A stretch of 64,000 nt of DNA, taken from NCBI GenBank assembly GCA_009741485.1, contig CM019229.1:4474665-4538664 (forward strand). Direction: 5' to 3'. The first letter of the stretch is position 1. Every line of letters starts with the position of its first letter. Under the pieces are notes generated by a model. That model was given only the letters and a program-made list of their open reading frames with translations. It was not told the DNA's origin and did not search any database. Below are positions 45,113-56,861 of the stretch, one piece after another. The position numbers and the translations under genes are program-made. This DNA is from Malurus cyaneus samueli (Eukaryota > Chordata > Aves > Passeriformes > Maluridae).

Positions 45113-47460
45113 CAGGTAACTGGACAGGTTTGTGAGAGTTCAACTCCTCCTGCCACAGACACAAAGAGCTTTACTGCGCTGAGAGCCCAGAGGCTGCTCT
45201 CTGAGTCAGGGATCACCATAATTACTTGCCACAGCATCACTTGGAATATGTTTTGCTGCAAGTCCTGCACACCGTCTGACCCATGCCTTTGAAATGCACA
45301 GCTTGCTCTGCAGACAGGGGATGCTGGCCTGTGTGTGCAGGGGCAGGACTCTCGGAGATGATTAATTATAAGGAGCTTTATTTAACCAGAGGCTGAAGGC
45401 CTGGACAGGATTATTGGTTGCTGTGCAGAGTCCAGAGTCCCCCAGGCAGTGACAGTGGACTGCAAAAGCTGTGGAAACACAGCCCCTGGCACTGGTGGAA
45501 GGGCTCCAGCTAACCTGAGCCAGCCTGGCTTTGGCCAGCAGGTCCCTGCATCTCCTCTCTGCTGGGCAGATGGGCTGGAGCTGGGGGTTCTGGGGGCACA
45601 GCTTGTGGGTTCACAACACCCCATGAGTGTGACACAGGGCCTGTGACTGCAGATCCTCCCACCCACAGCAGCACTGTCCAAATCCACCCAGGAGAGGGGG
45701 GGAGACTCCTGGAAAGCTGGCTCTGCCCCAAACACCCTGCTCTTTGTTTTCTGGCAGGTGTCTGCCATGCAGGTTGCACAGAGGGCAGGGGAATTTTGCA
45801 GGGAAACAGCAAAAATCTGGGATTAATTCAGCATCAGCAAATCTTCTACAAAACCACCAGCCTCCTGTGGGCTACTCCCTCTGAAATGGGCTGGGAGCTT
45901 GCTGGAAATGGGGAGGGAAAAGCGTCACATTTGCAGCTTTTACCCCCTTTCCCCGAGGCGTGCATTGCAAAGGCTGGGTTGTGCCATCCTCCGTGCCCAC
46001 CCCGAGCCAGAGCACATCCATTATGTGAGCTGACAGATTCGGCAGTGACAGATTAGCTGAGCTGGAGAAAGCCATTTGGAGCCTGGGATGCTGGCAGGAA
46101 AGCCCAACATCCGGCGGCAGGAGCACACGGAGCAGAGAGGTGTGTGCTGCTCCGGGAGTCTCCGAGAACCCAGGGAGGCAAAAAGGGACTTTCGAGCCAT
46201 GGGGATGGATAAAGGGGATTTTATTGCAGGTCCTGAGTTGGCTGCTGCTGCTGCCTGAGGACTTTTGGGTGGCTTGAAGGTCAATCTCCCTCTTGGGAAA
46301 TGCTCTCCATTCTCACTACCCGGCATCCATCTGTGTTTTGGGAACACAGGAGGCAGCACAGTGAGTTTTCAGCCATGCAGGGCAGAAGGGAACTCACCCT
46401 GGGAGCCCCTTTCCCACATCCCAGATGCTGGCAAAGGCTCCCACCTGCAATGGGAAGGCTGTAGGTGTGATTGCACGGGTTGGGAGCAATGTTAGGGAGA
46501 CATGAGAGCAAAGCAAGGGCAGCTCTGACGCCTCTTGGTGCAGCATCAGAGGATGCTTTTGCATTGCCAGCCACTCATCTGTGCCAGTTTGCACCAGCTG
46601 AGCACTTGGGCCGTGAGTTTTGTGTGCTCATGGCATACAAAATGTTTTACATTTCACCGTGTTGCTTGCAAAAAGAGGAATGAGATTGTATTGGAGCGAC
46701 AGGACGGATGTCTTCTGCAACATGCTGAATAAATACTGCGCCTTATTTATGAGACTTTAATTCTCCACCAAATTAGAACCTGACTAAAACATGAATCTAT
46801 TCCCCAGCTCCTCACACAACACAGAAAACAATGCCTGTTAAATGCAGATTAATTCAATTTTTGAATGTAAAGGCATGTGGAAAAGGCACTGAATCCCACG
46901 TGTGTCTAATTCTTACGACTGTGACATTCTTAGCAATGTGACATTCTTGGGAATGTCTCCATTTAGCTGCTGGGGAGAAGGTACAGCTCAAAACCTGAAG
47001 GTGCAGGGAATTGGAGACACCCAGTAGAGTGTCCCATTTGCTCAGTGTGCCTGCCCCACCCGTGCCAACTTTCCTGGACTCCATCCGCCCTCCTGTCATC
47101 GCCTCCTCACCTAAACACGAGCAGTTTTTGTGGAGACAGCAGGGCCACGACACTGGGAATGAAACGCCATGGCTCTCCCTGGGAAAAAGCAAAAACTGTG
47201 ACAGGAGTCCCAGATTTCCCAGCTCATCTCTCTCATGGATCTGTGAAAATCTAGAGGGGAGAGTGACTTGCACAGAGGCGTCAGGCTGCTCCTGGTGCTC
47301 TTTTCCTCTATGGAAATAGAGGTCTTTGGCTGCTTTTTGGGCGCCGAGAAGTATTGCTTTGTGTGGAACTGATTCCCTGTGGGGAGAAGGCCATCCTCTG
47401 AACACCCTCTGCTCTCATTTAAACCACGAAGCCCAGGATTTGAGGTGTCAGCTGCAAAAA

Positions 47461-47622
47461 ACTATATACCTATATTCTATAGAAATAGACATAATTAATA
47501 TATAATAATATATAATAATATTAATGATATATAATATATATAAATAATATATAATATATATATACGTAACACATAATGTAATCTATATATTAATATATAA
47601 TAATAAATATATGTATATCTTA
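47461..47622. repeat. AT-rich satellite-like tract
   Basis: About 160 bp of nearly pure A/T made of irregular TATATAATAATA and TTAATATATAATA units, with many short palindromes able to form cruciforms. Bounded by ordinary sequence on both sides. Confidence 0.88.
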
Positions 47623-47999
47623 AAGAGGGATTTTCACATTGAATGCCACCAAAAGGGCGCTGCCTCTCTCCTTCCTGCTGCTGGCCAGTCCTGCTGGAGG
47701 GGCAGGAATAGGGAATCCTGTGGCTGTTGCATTCCAGGGTGCAGCAGGGAGGATTTCCTTGAACCAATTGAGCAGGAGGCGCTGGGAGCCTGCAAGGAGA
47801 GGCAGTGCTGTTCAGGAGTGGAGTTCCTGTCATTGCCTCGCTGCTCCACCTGCACACACAGCCCGCAGTTCCCGGGGTAATGGCAATAACCCAGCCCCGA
47901 ACGGCTCCCAGGCATGCGAAAGGTGATGGCAGAAGATGGGGAAATGTCTTTCCTGAGGCTGTTCTTTCCGTGCAGTTCTCAGGGCTGAGATTTTCATTC

Positions 48000-48310
48000 C
48001 CCCATTTTCGCAGGTATAATGACATGCTCTTAATGGCTGTAAAATTACAGAGCTCTTTCTTAACTCCAGCTCCAGCACATCACTCTGTGACCTCCTGCAG
48101 CAGTGAATTACATGAACTGACTGCACAGTACATCAGCGCTGGTGGTGGGTTTTTATATTTTTTTTTTCTTTTGACCTGTATTAAATTTGCCTAACCATTA
48201 ATCTAATCGAATAAGATCACAGTTTCCATATTATGATTCCAAGGCAAGAAGAGCAATAAATTCTTTTTCACTAAGGCTCTCATAATTCTAAAATAGTCCT
48301 GCCATTAACA
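48000..48310. promoter_or_regulatory. Candidate conserved non-coding block
   Basis: Unique AT-rich block around a T-run near 48158: ATGCTCTTAATGGCTGTAAAATTACAG (two homeodomain cores near 48024-48051), CCATTAATCTAATCGAATAAGATC near 48195, and CTCATAATTCTAAAATAG near 48278. No coding or repeats. Confidence 0.32.
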
Positions 48311-49589
48311 TTCCTCCCCAGGCTAAATACCTTCTGAGAATTCCTGCCACATGGGGTGGCCATAGAGAAACCCCATTTAGGCCTTCAGTTACTTTTGTTT
48401 CCCCTCAATTTTTCAATCTCAATTAAATATTGACATCCTCCCCAGTGTGAAATGACCCAGAACACTCTGTGCTGAAGTCTAAGTATATCCAGGCTAGATT
48501 TGGCCAAATATTTCCAACACCTGGGAGACACAGGCTCTTTACCCCACACAGAAAATTCACATCCCATTTCCCAAAGACCAAATTTCTTTCTGTTCCCTGA
48601 AACAGCAGAACTGTGCTGTGACTGCCCACTGATATCCTCACACCTGGAGAAACACTTGAAACCCCCTTTGCCATAATAATTAAAATTACAATAATAATTT
48701 TGATGATCTAATGTGATCCAATCAGTAAGTGCTTAGAGTGGAGCATGTTGCTGGACTGACTTTACAAGAGCCCAGGTGCTACCCCGGATGTTTCACCAGT
48801 TTGGAGTGACAAAATCAGAACTTCAAAAATGTTTCAAAAAGCAGAAAGTGACTCCATCCCCTTGCTGGGGAATAGCACGCTGGAAAGATTATCCCTGACA
48901 TCAAATTAACCAAGGTGGATCTCTCCTTTTGCTGATCCTCCTCTGCTGATCTCACACCTCTGCCATTGTCTCTGTTGATATTTTCACCCTCTGGCCACTC
49001 TGCCTCAGTCAGCAAACCCTGCTGTCACCACAATCAGGTCTCCTGAAAGCATTTTTGAGCTGGGCAGTCCAGCCCTGTCTCCACAATGACTCTGCCCTGT
49101 GATTGCAGGGACCCTCAGGGCAATCTGAAGAGGCAGGAGAGCATCATCAGCCAAAGTCTCGGGTGGCAGGCACAGGGAAGGAAATGATTGATTTAAAGTC
49201 TGGCCTCAAGGTGGAGAAGGAGGCAGAGAAGGAACCCAGGAGTCCAGACCTGCAGCTCTATTTTGGAGTGTTTAGTGGGAGCCTGTGGATTGCTCACAGG
49301 TCTCTGCAGGTCCAGGGAACACCAGGGCTGCTCAGGAAGGGCTGGAGACACAGAGCACATATGGGGACCAGCTGAATGAAATGGAATCCTCCCCTGGGAG
49401 TTCCAGACTTAATTGGCTGCTTTATGACCAAGCCAGCTGACAGAAATCTTGGGCTACATCCCATTGCTTCAGCTGAGAAGGCTGTGAAGTCCAAACCAAG
49501 TCCCTTAAACACTGCTTGAGCCTCCAGAGACCCCATTTCTGCCTTGTGCTTGGCAAAATGTGTCCCTTCTTCCATGAAATTAGTGTTTC

Positions 49590-49646
49590 TTTCTTTATTT
49601 TATTTTCTTTTTCTTTATTTTTTTTTTCCTTTTTCTTTTCCTAGGG
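49590..49646. repeat. T-rich tract (polypyrimidine)
   Basis: About 57 bp of T with scattered C, A and G, ending CCTTTTTCTTTTCCTAG then GGCGCACTC. The end fits a 3' splice-site consensus on the + strand, but no matching exon with a good donor is evident. Confidence 0.8.
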
Positions 49647-51689
49647 CGCACTCATGCTCAGTGGCTTTGACAAGGCAAACCACCAAGAAGAGATTTCCTG
49701 GGGCTGCGAGCCTTTTGTGTGGATAAATCCAAAGGTTTTCCCAGCACTCCTCCTTCATACACCGTCCAAGCCAGCTCCAGGTCACCAAGAGAGACCTGCA
49801 CACCAGGCAGGCTCTGAAAACTCTGCCAAGAAACCTGCTGAGCACACCAGATGTGACCAAAACATGACACGTGCCCATGGCTTTCTTTTCCCTGTCTGTA
49901 TCTCCCATTTCCTTTTCAGTACTGGCATCACTTTGCTTATGAATTTCTTTTTTCTCCTTCAATCTCCTTTTTTCCTCCCTCTCTTTCTCTCTCTCCTGGG
50001 CTAAGCCACAGCACCACAGTGCCTAGGCTGTTTGGCAAGGATGGCTGTGCAAATGGAATAAGGGGAGTCACAGAATTTATATTTTAGTGGCAAAATTACA
50101 GCCCTCAGGGAGCTGGGTTGAACCCTGGGCTCCATCCCTGAGCAGAGCAGCGACTCCAGTCCATGGGAAGGCTGTGGGGAACATGGTGAACGTCTGACAC
50201 GGATGAAAACAGCCAGGATAAAACCCAGGAAAGCAGCAGCAGCACACAAAGATCTCCCTGGAGCCAGTTGCTGTGACAAACCTGTGCCAGCCCTCGCTTA
50301 GAGCAGAGATTGTAGCCTTGTAATTGCATGAGGTGTGCAAGGGAAAAGGGACAAGGAGAGGAGACACAAACCTTGTGAGGAGAGGGGCAGGAGAATGCAC
50401 CAGGAGCTGCATGGCACAGGTCAGGAAATCTGAATATCCACCCTTGGGGTCAGTCTGCACTCCCAGCATGATGGTCACTGCTGCCACCAGCCTGTCACCA
50501 CCCCTGCCACCTCCCTGCTCGTGTGTCTCACTCCAGAGGGCTGTGCCCCTCTGCTCCCCTCTAAACCCCCTGCATGCAGAGCTCTGGCTGCCAGTGAACA
50601 CTTCCCCCTGCTCTTTTCCCTTTTTTCAGGGCTGCAAGGAGCAGATCAAGCCTCTGGCCAAGTGTGGAAATGCAGCCCGCAGGGTTTGGTGGCAGAAAGG
50701 GCAGAGCATGGCCCTGCTTCCCGCAGTTTGTTTCGAGTTTGTTTGTCTGAAAATGCCTTGAGTGTTTTAGACTTTCGCTGTTGACAAAGGTGGCAGACAG
50801 GGCAGTGCTGTTATTTTGACAAGGGAGAGAAATAAAAATAAGAATATAAAAATAAAAATAATAACTCTGTGCCTTCAGTGTGACTCGGAGTCACGGGAGA
50901 CAGTACAGGATAAAGAAGGACCTGGGACCCCATCTGCTGCCACCCCATGTGAATCCAGAGGGTTTGGAAACGTTTCAAATATCAAATACAGCCCCAGGTA
51001 GTCTGATGCAGCCTGATACTTCCCTGTCTAGCACTCAGAAATCAGGAGACCAAGTCCTCCCTCTGCCCAGGTTTGGGCTGTATTTTGGAAATGGTTAATC
51101 ATTTGGTGTTGCACTTTTTTTTCCCCTCCAAAGGCCCCTAATCCAAATGCTTTGGCACCTCCCGAAATGATACTCTGAGAATTTCCTTCATCTGGCAGCA
51201 CAGATACCCAAAGCAGTGAGTTATTTGCTCTTCTTTTGCCGACAGGGGAGAGAAACTGATACCTCTGGGGTGCAATCCATCCTGTGCCGGTGTCCAGAGC
51301 GGGGGAAATGAATTGTGCCCTTGGTGTGCCTCCTGCATCCACGGCCTGGAAAAAGCAGCCAGGAGAAGTGGAGCCAGACAAAAAAACACTGTGGGCATTC
51401 AGAGTGAAGAGAGGAGACCCTCTGAGGGCACTTTGTGAGCGACACTCCAAAAAGAAAGCGCCAGGAAGGATTATTTGGGAAAAATTACCTTTGTATGGAT
51501 AGTCTGGAGCAGCAGGTCACCGTTTTGGGCTCCAGATCTCCTCCATCCACGCTCACTGGGACCTTGCAGGGACACTTGGCTGCTCGTGCAGTGGCCTCAT
51601 GATGGAGCCCGAGGTGCGCCCGGCCCCGGAGAGCCCCGGGATCCCACCTGCCAGGGACGGGGGAGCAGCCATGCAGCTCCCTGTAATTT

Positions 51690-51860
51690 CTCTAATGGCT
51701 TTCTTTGGCTTGATAGATATTGAAGGAAGCTTGTTGCCAGGGCAATTTCCATGGAGAGATAATAAGAGATCATTTTCAAGTGAGCAAAACTTTAATGGCA
51801 CATTCTGGTAATGAGGCAGCAAGGAGAGTAATGACCGGAGACCTCGGAGTGCGAGCACAT
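51690..51860. promoter_or_regulatory. Candidate regulatory block with X-box-like site
   Basis: GTTGCCAGGGCAAT at 51733-51746 fits an RFX X-box in all but the last base of the second half-site. It is embedded in unique sequence with CTCTAATGGC, TTGATAGATATTGAAGG, GATAATAAGAGATC and TTTAATGGCAC. Bounded on the left by a GC-rich CpG-bearing segment (51600-51660). Confidence 0.38.
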
Positions 51861-52854
51861 TGTGAGAGGGGGGAGAGCTCCCAGTTCACTGCTCCAGGCA
51901 GACTTTGGAGGCCTGATCTGTGTCCCCTTCAGTTCAGCCTGAGAGGAAATTTAACATCCAAGTGCTGGTAATGGGGTTGGATGGTTCTGGAGAGATGCCC
52001 CAGTGAATCCATTGTGGGAGCAGGAAGGCTCTGGTAGAGTCTGGCACTAAAAGCTCCAACATTTTCCATCAGTAGAAGTTAAAAAGTCAGAGGAGAGCTG
52101 GTACTCCTGAGCACAATCATGTGCTTTCCCTCTGAAAAAAAGAGGAAATATTTCAGTCTGTGTGTGATAAGACATTGTGCTCTGGGAGATGGAGGGAAAG
52201 GGTTGTGGCATAGGGTGAAGGTCCTGTCTGGTTTAAGATCTGTGGTGGGCATCTCCAGAAACCCTCAGGAAGCAGATGTGAAATTCAGGGGTGGTGGTAA
52301 AAGAAGAGGGTTTGAAGGCAGAAATCAAGAGTCCATGGATAGGTGAAGACAATGGTAAAGACTGAAAAAAACCCACTTATTCCCTCATCTTTTATCTCCA
52401 AGGAGGATCCAAACCTAATCCTCTGGCCTGTTGTGTGAGTGTAAATATGGAACCCAGCAGCCAGTACAGACAGAAAAGCCACTTCTGAATTAGGAGAGCA
52501 AAATATCCCCATCTGAGACCACTGCAAAGTCACAGAGTGAGAAAGACCATGGAGAACCTGGGTGGGCCCAAAGCCCCCTAATGTCCAGGACCGTGCTTTT
52601 CAGTCAGTTCTGAATGTCTAAAACCATGAAAACTTGCCCAGGAATAAAAGTACAGATGAGGCTGTGGATTTTCTGCCTCCTCCTGGAGGTCTGAAGTATT
52701 TTCATGCCTCTCCACTCCTTGAATTCATCCCTGCAGCTTGGTTTTGGCATTGCTTTTAAGGAGGGCTCTCCGTCAGCTGCTTCCTAAGGGCAGCCAAAGC
52801 CAGTTGCTGTTTACCTCCTCTCAAAAGCACCAAGGTGAAGGGTCTGCTTTGCTC

Positions 52855-53100
52855 CAGCCTCGTTAACAGTTGTTTCATTAATCACAGCTTTCCCTTCAAA
52901 ACCAGAGACAATCTGTCCAATTAACATTAAAGCTCTGGCAGTCGCTTGTGACGGTGGGGAACTTTGCAAGCGGAGCTTTGACAACCATCGCTATAAGTTT
53001 CACACTTTTAAAGCTGCTCACAAACAAACCAGCCCAGTCTCACCTCGTTAATCCCCTCTGCTCCCTGCGTGCACAGAGCCAGCCTCCTTTTTATTAAATG
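52855..53100. promoter_or_regulatory. Candidate conserved non-coding block
   Basis: Unique sequence directly left of the ancient LINE: TTTCATTAATCACAGC (near 52874), CCAATTAACATTAAAGC (near 52917), CAGTCGCTTGTGACGG, GCAAGCGGAGC and CATCGCTATAAG (CpG-bearing). Enhancer-like texture; unmeasured conservation. Confidence 0.35.
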
Positions 53101-53314
53101 AATCCCAGCAGAACTCGGTCCACAGTGCTTCTCCCAGACCTCTGGGATTTTGTAGGCAACTCATTTCCTCTGTATTACATCCCAACACTGGACTGCACCT
53201 CAACTGAGGTCAGAAAAAATCATATTAAAGTGCAGGTCCAGCAGAAAAGGACGTTAATAACATCTTGTCTCCAAATGCCACGTGATCAGAGAGCAGCAAA
53301 AAAATAGTGACATA

Positions 53315-54110
53315 CAGGGGAAAAGTTACCCAGTTAACTCCAAGCCTTTTAGTCTAACCTTGACTGGAGATTTCAAAGTGAATTTCGAAGGGAAGAACAA
53401 TTAAATACGCGGAGATAAAGGGGAAATGAGATAAGATGCAACAAGGGTTTACGAAATGTAGATTGTGTCAGACGAGCATGATAGCTTTGTTTTGATAAGA
53501 TACCTGATTTTCCAGACAAAGGAAATGCTGCTGATCTCCTTTATCTAGGCTTCAGTCAGGTATCTGATAGGTGCCACGTGGGAAATTATTAGTGAAGCTG
53601 AAGGAAAGGAGGATTAGTAAACTGTAAGGTGAGGTGCAACCCTCTAGAGGGAATTTACCAAAAGAGTTTCTCACACAACGGTTCGGGAACTGATCTTTTC
53701 TTCCTGAGGATGATCTTGGCAATGAAAGAAGGATCCCGAGGCTAAAACCGCCCAGCGACACGGAACGATGCAGAGAAGAATGAGAGTACAAATCTGAGAG
53801 AGCTCAGTGACCTTGAGAATCAGGATAATTGAAATGAGAGGGAAAACAGAAAGTTTGAGATGACAGGTCAGGAATGTGAAGACTTGGAATCGTTTCAGGG
53901 ATAATGCAGGAGATGATGAGCAGCAAATGGTCAAGGACTGTGTGGGCTGAATGACTGCAGACTGACTGAGAGCACAGAAAGGCAAATCCTATCCTTGGAT
54001 CTATCAGGAGGGGTATTTCAGCAAATAGAGACAAAAAAATGGTGTCACTGCCCCTTTCTGGCTCCTTGAGATCAGGGTGGATAAGCTTAACCTTGCTCAA
54101 ATGCAGAGAA
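53315..54110 (+). mobile_element. Ancient CR1/L3-type LINE, reverse-transcriptase region
   Basis: Decayed plus-strand non-LTR retrotransposon ORF2. Around 53523-53580 the frame reads AADLLYLGFSQVSDRCHVGN, aligning with the CR1/L3 reverse-transcriptase segment whose hallmark is YLDFSKAFDxVPH. Other blocks follow in family order. Upstream is 'cccagttaactccaagccttttagtctaaccttgactgg'; then comes 'gcaacaagggtttacgaaatgtagattgtgtcagac'. Downstream is 'atgatcttggcaatgaaagaagg', then 'atccttggatctatcaggaggggtatttcagcaaatagaga', and a weak 'tgcagagaaaggctcggagatggaaaac'. Many stops and frameshifts make it inactive. It is unlike the young 3'-end CR1 pieces elsewhere and looks like an amniote-age insertion. 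The right limit is uncertain and may extend to about 54270. Confidence 0.72.
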
Positions 54111-54869
54111 AGGCTCGGAGATGGAAAACAGGACACTTACAGGAGGGTAGAAGAGCCAGAAACAGCAAATTTAATTTGGTAAAAGAGCTTGACATGGGAG
54201 AAGTTCCAGAGAGGTAAAATTGCTCCATAAACTGTTGCTCCTGAAGCAATTATGGCATTTTACACAGTGAGAATATGTCTACAGAAGAGATTCCCTCGCC
54301 TGCTGGTGGAAGATACAGGGACAAAAGGGAAGGTTTTTGGGGTCTGAGCTTTTCCTTTCATACCTGCAATGACAAGGACTGCTTTTGCTAGCCAGGACCC
54401 TCCTGACATTCCCTGCTCCCAGGCAGGGCTCTTTCCCTGGAGCTTTCCCCAGCAGCTTTCTCATTCCTGATGCTCCCCAGAATCCCTCCAGGCTCCTGAC
54501 AGAGAGTCAGAACATCTGCGTGGGAAACTGAAGTGATGATTGCAGCACACGTAAGAAAATCTCAAATCTAACGTAGCCAGAACAGGTGAGAAAACCAGGA
54601 AAAACAGGTCAGGAGAGGAGTCAGCGGGGTGTGAGAACACAAACTGTGTGTCCAGGCTGGTGCTGATCCGCCTGCTACCCTGTGCTATCCCACTTCTGCT
54701 GCTCCCTGTGAGCGTTTCCTGCCACTTTCTTCCTACTTTACATCAACACAGGACAATCCCCTCCGTATTTCTCTGCCTAAAGCTGCCTAAAGCTGTAAAC
54801 TGGCATTTGGAGCCCAGCGTGCTGATAACATTTTGCGCAGCGCCGTGTTTTCCCCTCCTGTCTGTTGCT

Positions 54870-55110
54870 CCTGTATTAGAGTCATTTTAACTCGAATAAA
54901 AGCTCTTTTCTTCGGCTTTCTGTTTGCCTCATTTTCCAGGCCTTTTGTGAAACTGGGACAAGTGCTTCCTGATGAACTGACTATGGATTTGAGGAGCTCG
55001 CTGGGAAGGCTATTTACCGGGCGGGTATGAACTGGGCTTAAATCTAAAGGAACTGCTAATGCCTCGTCTGGCACAGGGCTATCACACGTGTCACAGCTTT
55101 GATTATTGCT
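54870..55110. promoter_or_regulatory. Candidate conserved non-coding block
   Basis: Unique block: ATTTTAACTCGAATAAAAGC (near 54884), CTTCGGCTTTCTG, GGAGCTCGCTGGG, CTATTTACCGGGCGGGTATG (near 55010) and ACACGTGTCACAGCTTTGATTATTGC (near 55085), which includes an E-box CACGTG. CpGs are retained; no repeats. Confidence 0.34.
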
Positions 55111-55242
55111 TCCTGCCATGCTGGGAGGTCAATGCGAGATGAAAGAAGATTGGGAAACAGTGAGATTTGAGCAATCAAGGTGATACATCCCTGGATGGGG
55201 CTGGGAGGGAGAGCGGGGAAGGCTTTGGTGAGCCTGCAGGGT

Positions 55243-55277
55243 TTTTTGTTTTTTTTTTGGTTTTTTTTTTNTTTCCT
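55243..55277. repeat. T-rich tract with ambiguous base
   Basis: GTTTTTTGTTTTTTTTTTGG followed by T10, an N at 55271 and TTT. The N marks an unresolved base or a consensus/polishing problem in the homopolymer. Confidence 0.9.
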
Positions 55278-55520
55278 CAGCTTTGGGCTGGCAGCACGAG
55301 TGCTGTAATTACATGTAGATGCTGGTATCGTGGGGAGAAAGCTGTTCAAGGGAAATTCTTGCAAAGTTTGTCCCCCTGCTGGGATGATTGCATTAACAGG
55401 TGCCAGGCACTGGGGAGCCTGGTGGGACCCGAGGAAGGACGAGGCAGGAGCTGAGCTTTAGAGACTTGTTGCCTATTAAAAAATGCAACCCAAGCACTGC
55501 ATCATGCCCTGGACATGGCT

Positions 55521-55540
55521 CTGTCTGTCTGTCTGTCTGT
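55521..55540. repeat. (CTGT)5 microsatellite
   Basis: Five perfect CTGT units. Confidence 0.9.
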
Positions 55541-55845
55541 CCCATCTCTTTAACATGATGCCCTGCAGCTGTGTACTTTTTGGTGCACCTGCGTTGGGAG
55601 CTCTGCTAAACCAAAATTGCCATTGTTCTTTTCTCTGTCTGCAGCTCCCAGCTTCTGCAACCCGAGTTCTTCTCAGGCACAGCACGGGAGAGAGGCTGCT
55701 GGGCAGGATTGGGATTGGGGTTTCAGCTTCAGAGGGGATGGGGATGGGCAGTGAGGGCAGCAAGTGGCACCTTCACTCCCATTCTGTGCTCTCACACTGC
55801 CCAGCTGTCCCAACTGGAGACAATTCTGTGCCCACAGCATGGGAT

Positions 55846-55960
55846 CTCCTGGATCCACCCTTGCCATAGCTCCTAAATAATACCATAAATTATATTTTTC
55901 ATTCTCCTGGATCCACCCTTGCCATATCTCCCAAATAATACCATAAGTTATATTTTTCAG
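55846..55960. repeat. 58-bp tandem duplication
   Basis: Two nearly identical 58-bp units starting at 55846 and 55904, each running from CTCCTGGATCCACCCTTGCC through AAATAATACCATAA to TTATATTTTTCA. About four differences between units. Recent duplication. Confidence 0.93.
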
Positions 55961-56796
55961 AGCAGGAAACTGAGGCACAGGCAGTGAAAGTGGTCCAAAG
56001 GCAGTGTTTATAGACATAACAAGTACACAGGAGCTTTTAGCAGTGGGTACATGAATCAGTATTAAACGAAGACAATCCCTGTGTGACAGGAGCATCCTTC
56101 CCCCACTCCATCAGAGGTGTCTTAGCCCAGCCACAGGTGTGTCCCTGGTGGCCTCTGTGTCACCTGCTCCTGCTCCTGAGCTTGTCCTTCCCCCACCTCT
56201 CCCTAGAGCCGGTCTGGATGGGAGCACAGCTCTGCTGCTGCCCAAATCCTCTCTCAAATGCTCACATGGAGTGCCAGGCTTTCCCTCCCTGCCTGTGCTG
56301 AGCCACCAGAGCAGGACCCCCTCCTCCTTTGCTGTGGGATCTGTGCTGGCACTCAGAGTGTCACTGTTTGTCCCCTCTGGAATAGGTCAGTGCCCAGCAC
56401 TCGAGGGCGGTGGCACCACGACCTTTTCAAAGCTCGGACAGATGGCAGCGGCTCACAGAGAAAGGCTGGGGCAGGAGGGCAGCTGGCAGCCTCTCCAGGA
56501 GTCTGTGCCTGTGGCAGGGAGTACAAGGCTCCCAGACACGTTCGGGGACAGCTCCTCAGCTGCTCAGAGCTGCTTTACAGCCCCTGACTTCAGCGGGGCT
56601 TGAGCCAGCGTTCCATTCACGGTGCTTCTCTGACTGTGACAGCAGGAGCCAGCAGTGCCCTGGCAGCTCAAAGGGCCACCCATGTCCTGGGGGGCATCAG
56701 GGCCAGCATCACTGGCTGACTCAAGGAGAGGATTGTCCAGCTCTGCTCTGGGCTGGGGTGACCTCACCTTGAGTGTTGGGGGCAGTTTGGGCACCT

Positions 56797-56858
56797 CAAT
56801 ATAAAATAATGTCAATATAAAATAATGTCAATATAAAATAATGTCAATATAAAATAAG
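56797..56858. repeat. 16-bp tandem repeat, 3.9 copies
   Basis: Perfect units of CAATATAAAATAATGT at 56797, 56813 and 56829 and a partial unit at 56845 ending AATAAG. It abuts the left edge of the following CR1 copy. Confidence 0.95.
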
Positions 56859-56861
56859 ATC

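Larger units (their letters stand above)
45113..53314. other. Gene-free stretch
   Basis: No gene or interspersed repeat is recognised over 8 kb. Candidate regulatory blocks are at 48000-48310, 51690-51860 and 52855-53100; simple or AT-rich tracts at 47461-47622, 49590-49646 and 50829-50862. Open frames are at most about 185 codons and mirrored on both strands. A splice-acceptor-like junction ends the T-rich tract at 49646. Confidence 0.6.
54111..56796. other. Gene-free stretch
   Basis: No gene recognised. It contains the candidate block 54870-55110, a T-rich tract with an undetermined base (55243-55277), (CTGT)5 (55521-55540) and a 58-bp tandem duplication (55846-55960). The region 56080-56790 is GC-rich with overlapping open frames in several phases and no domain. 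Confidence 0.62.
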
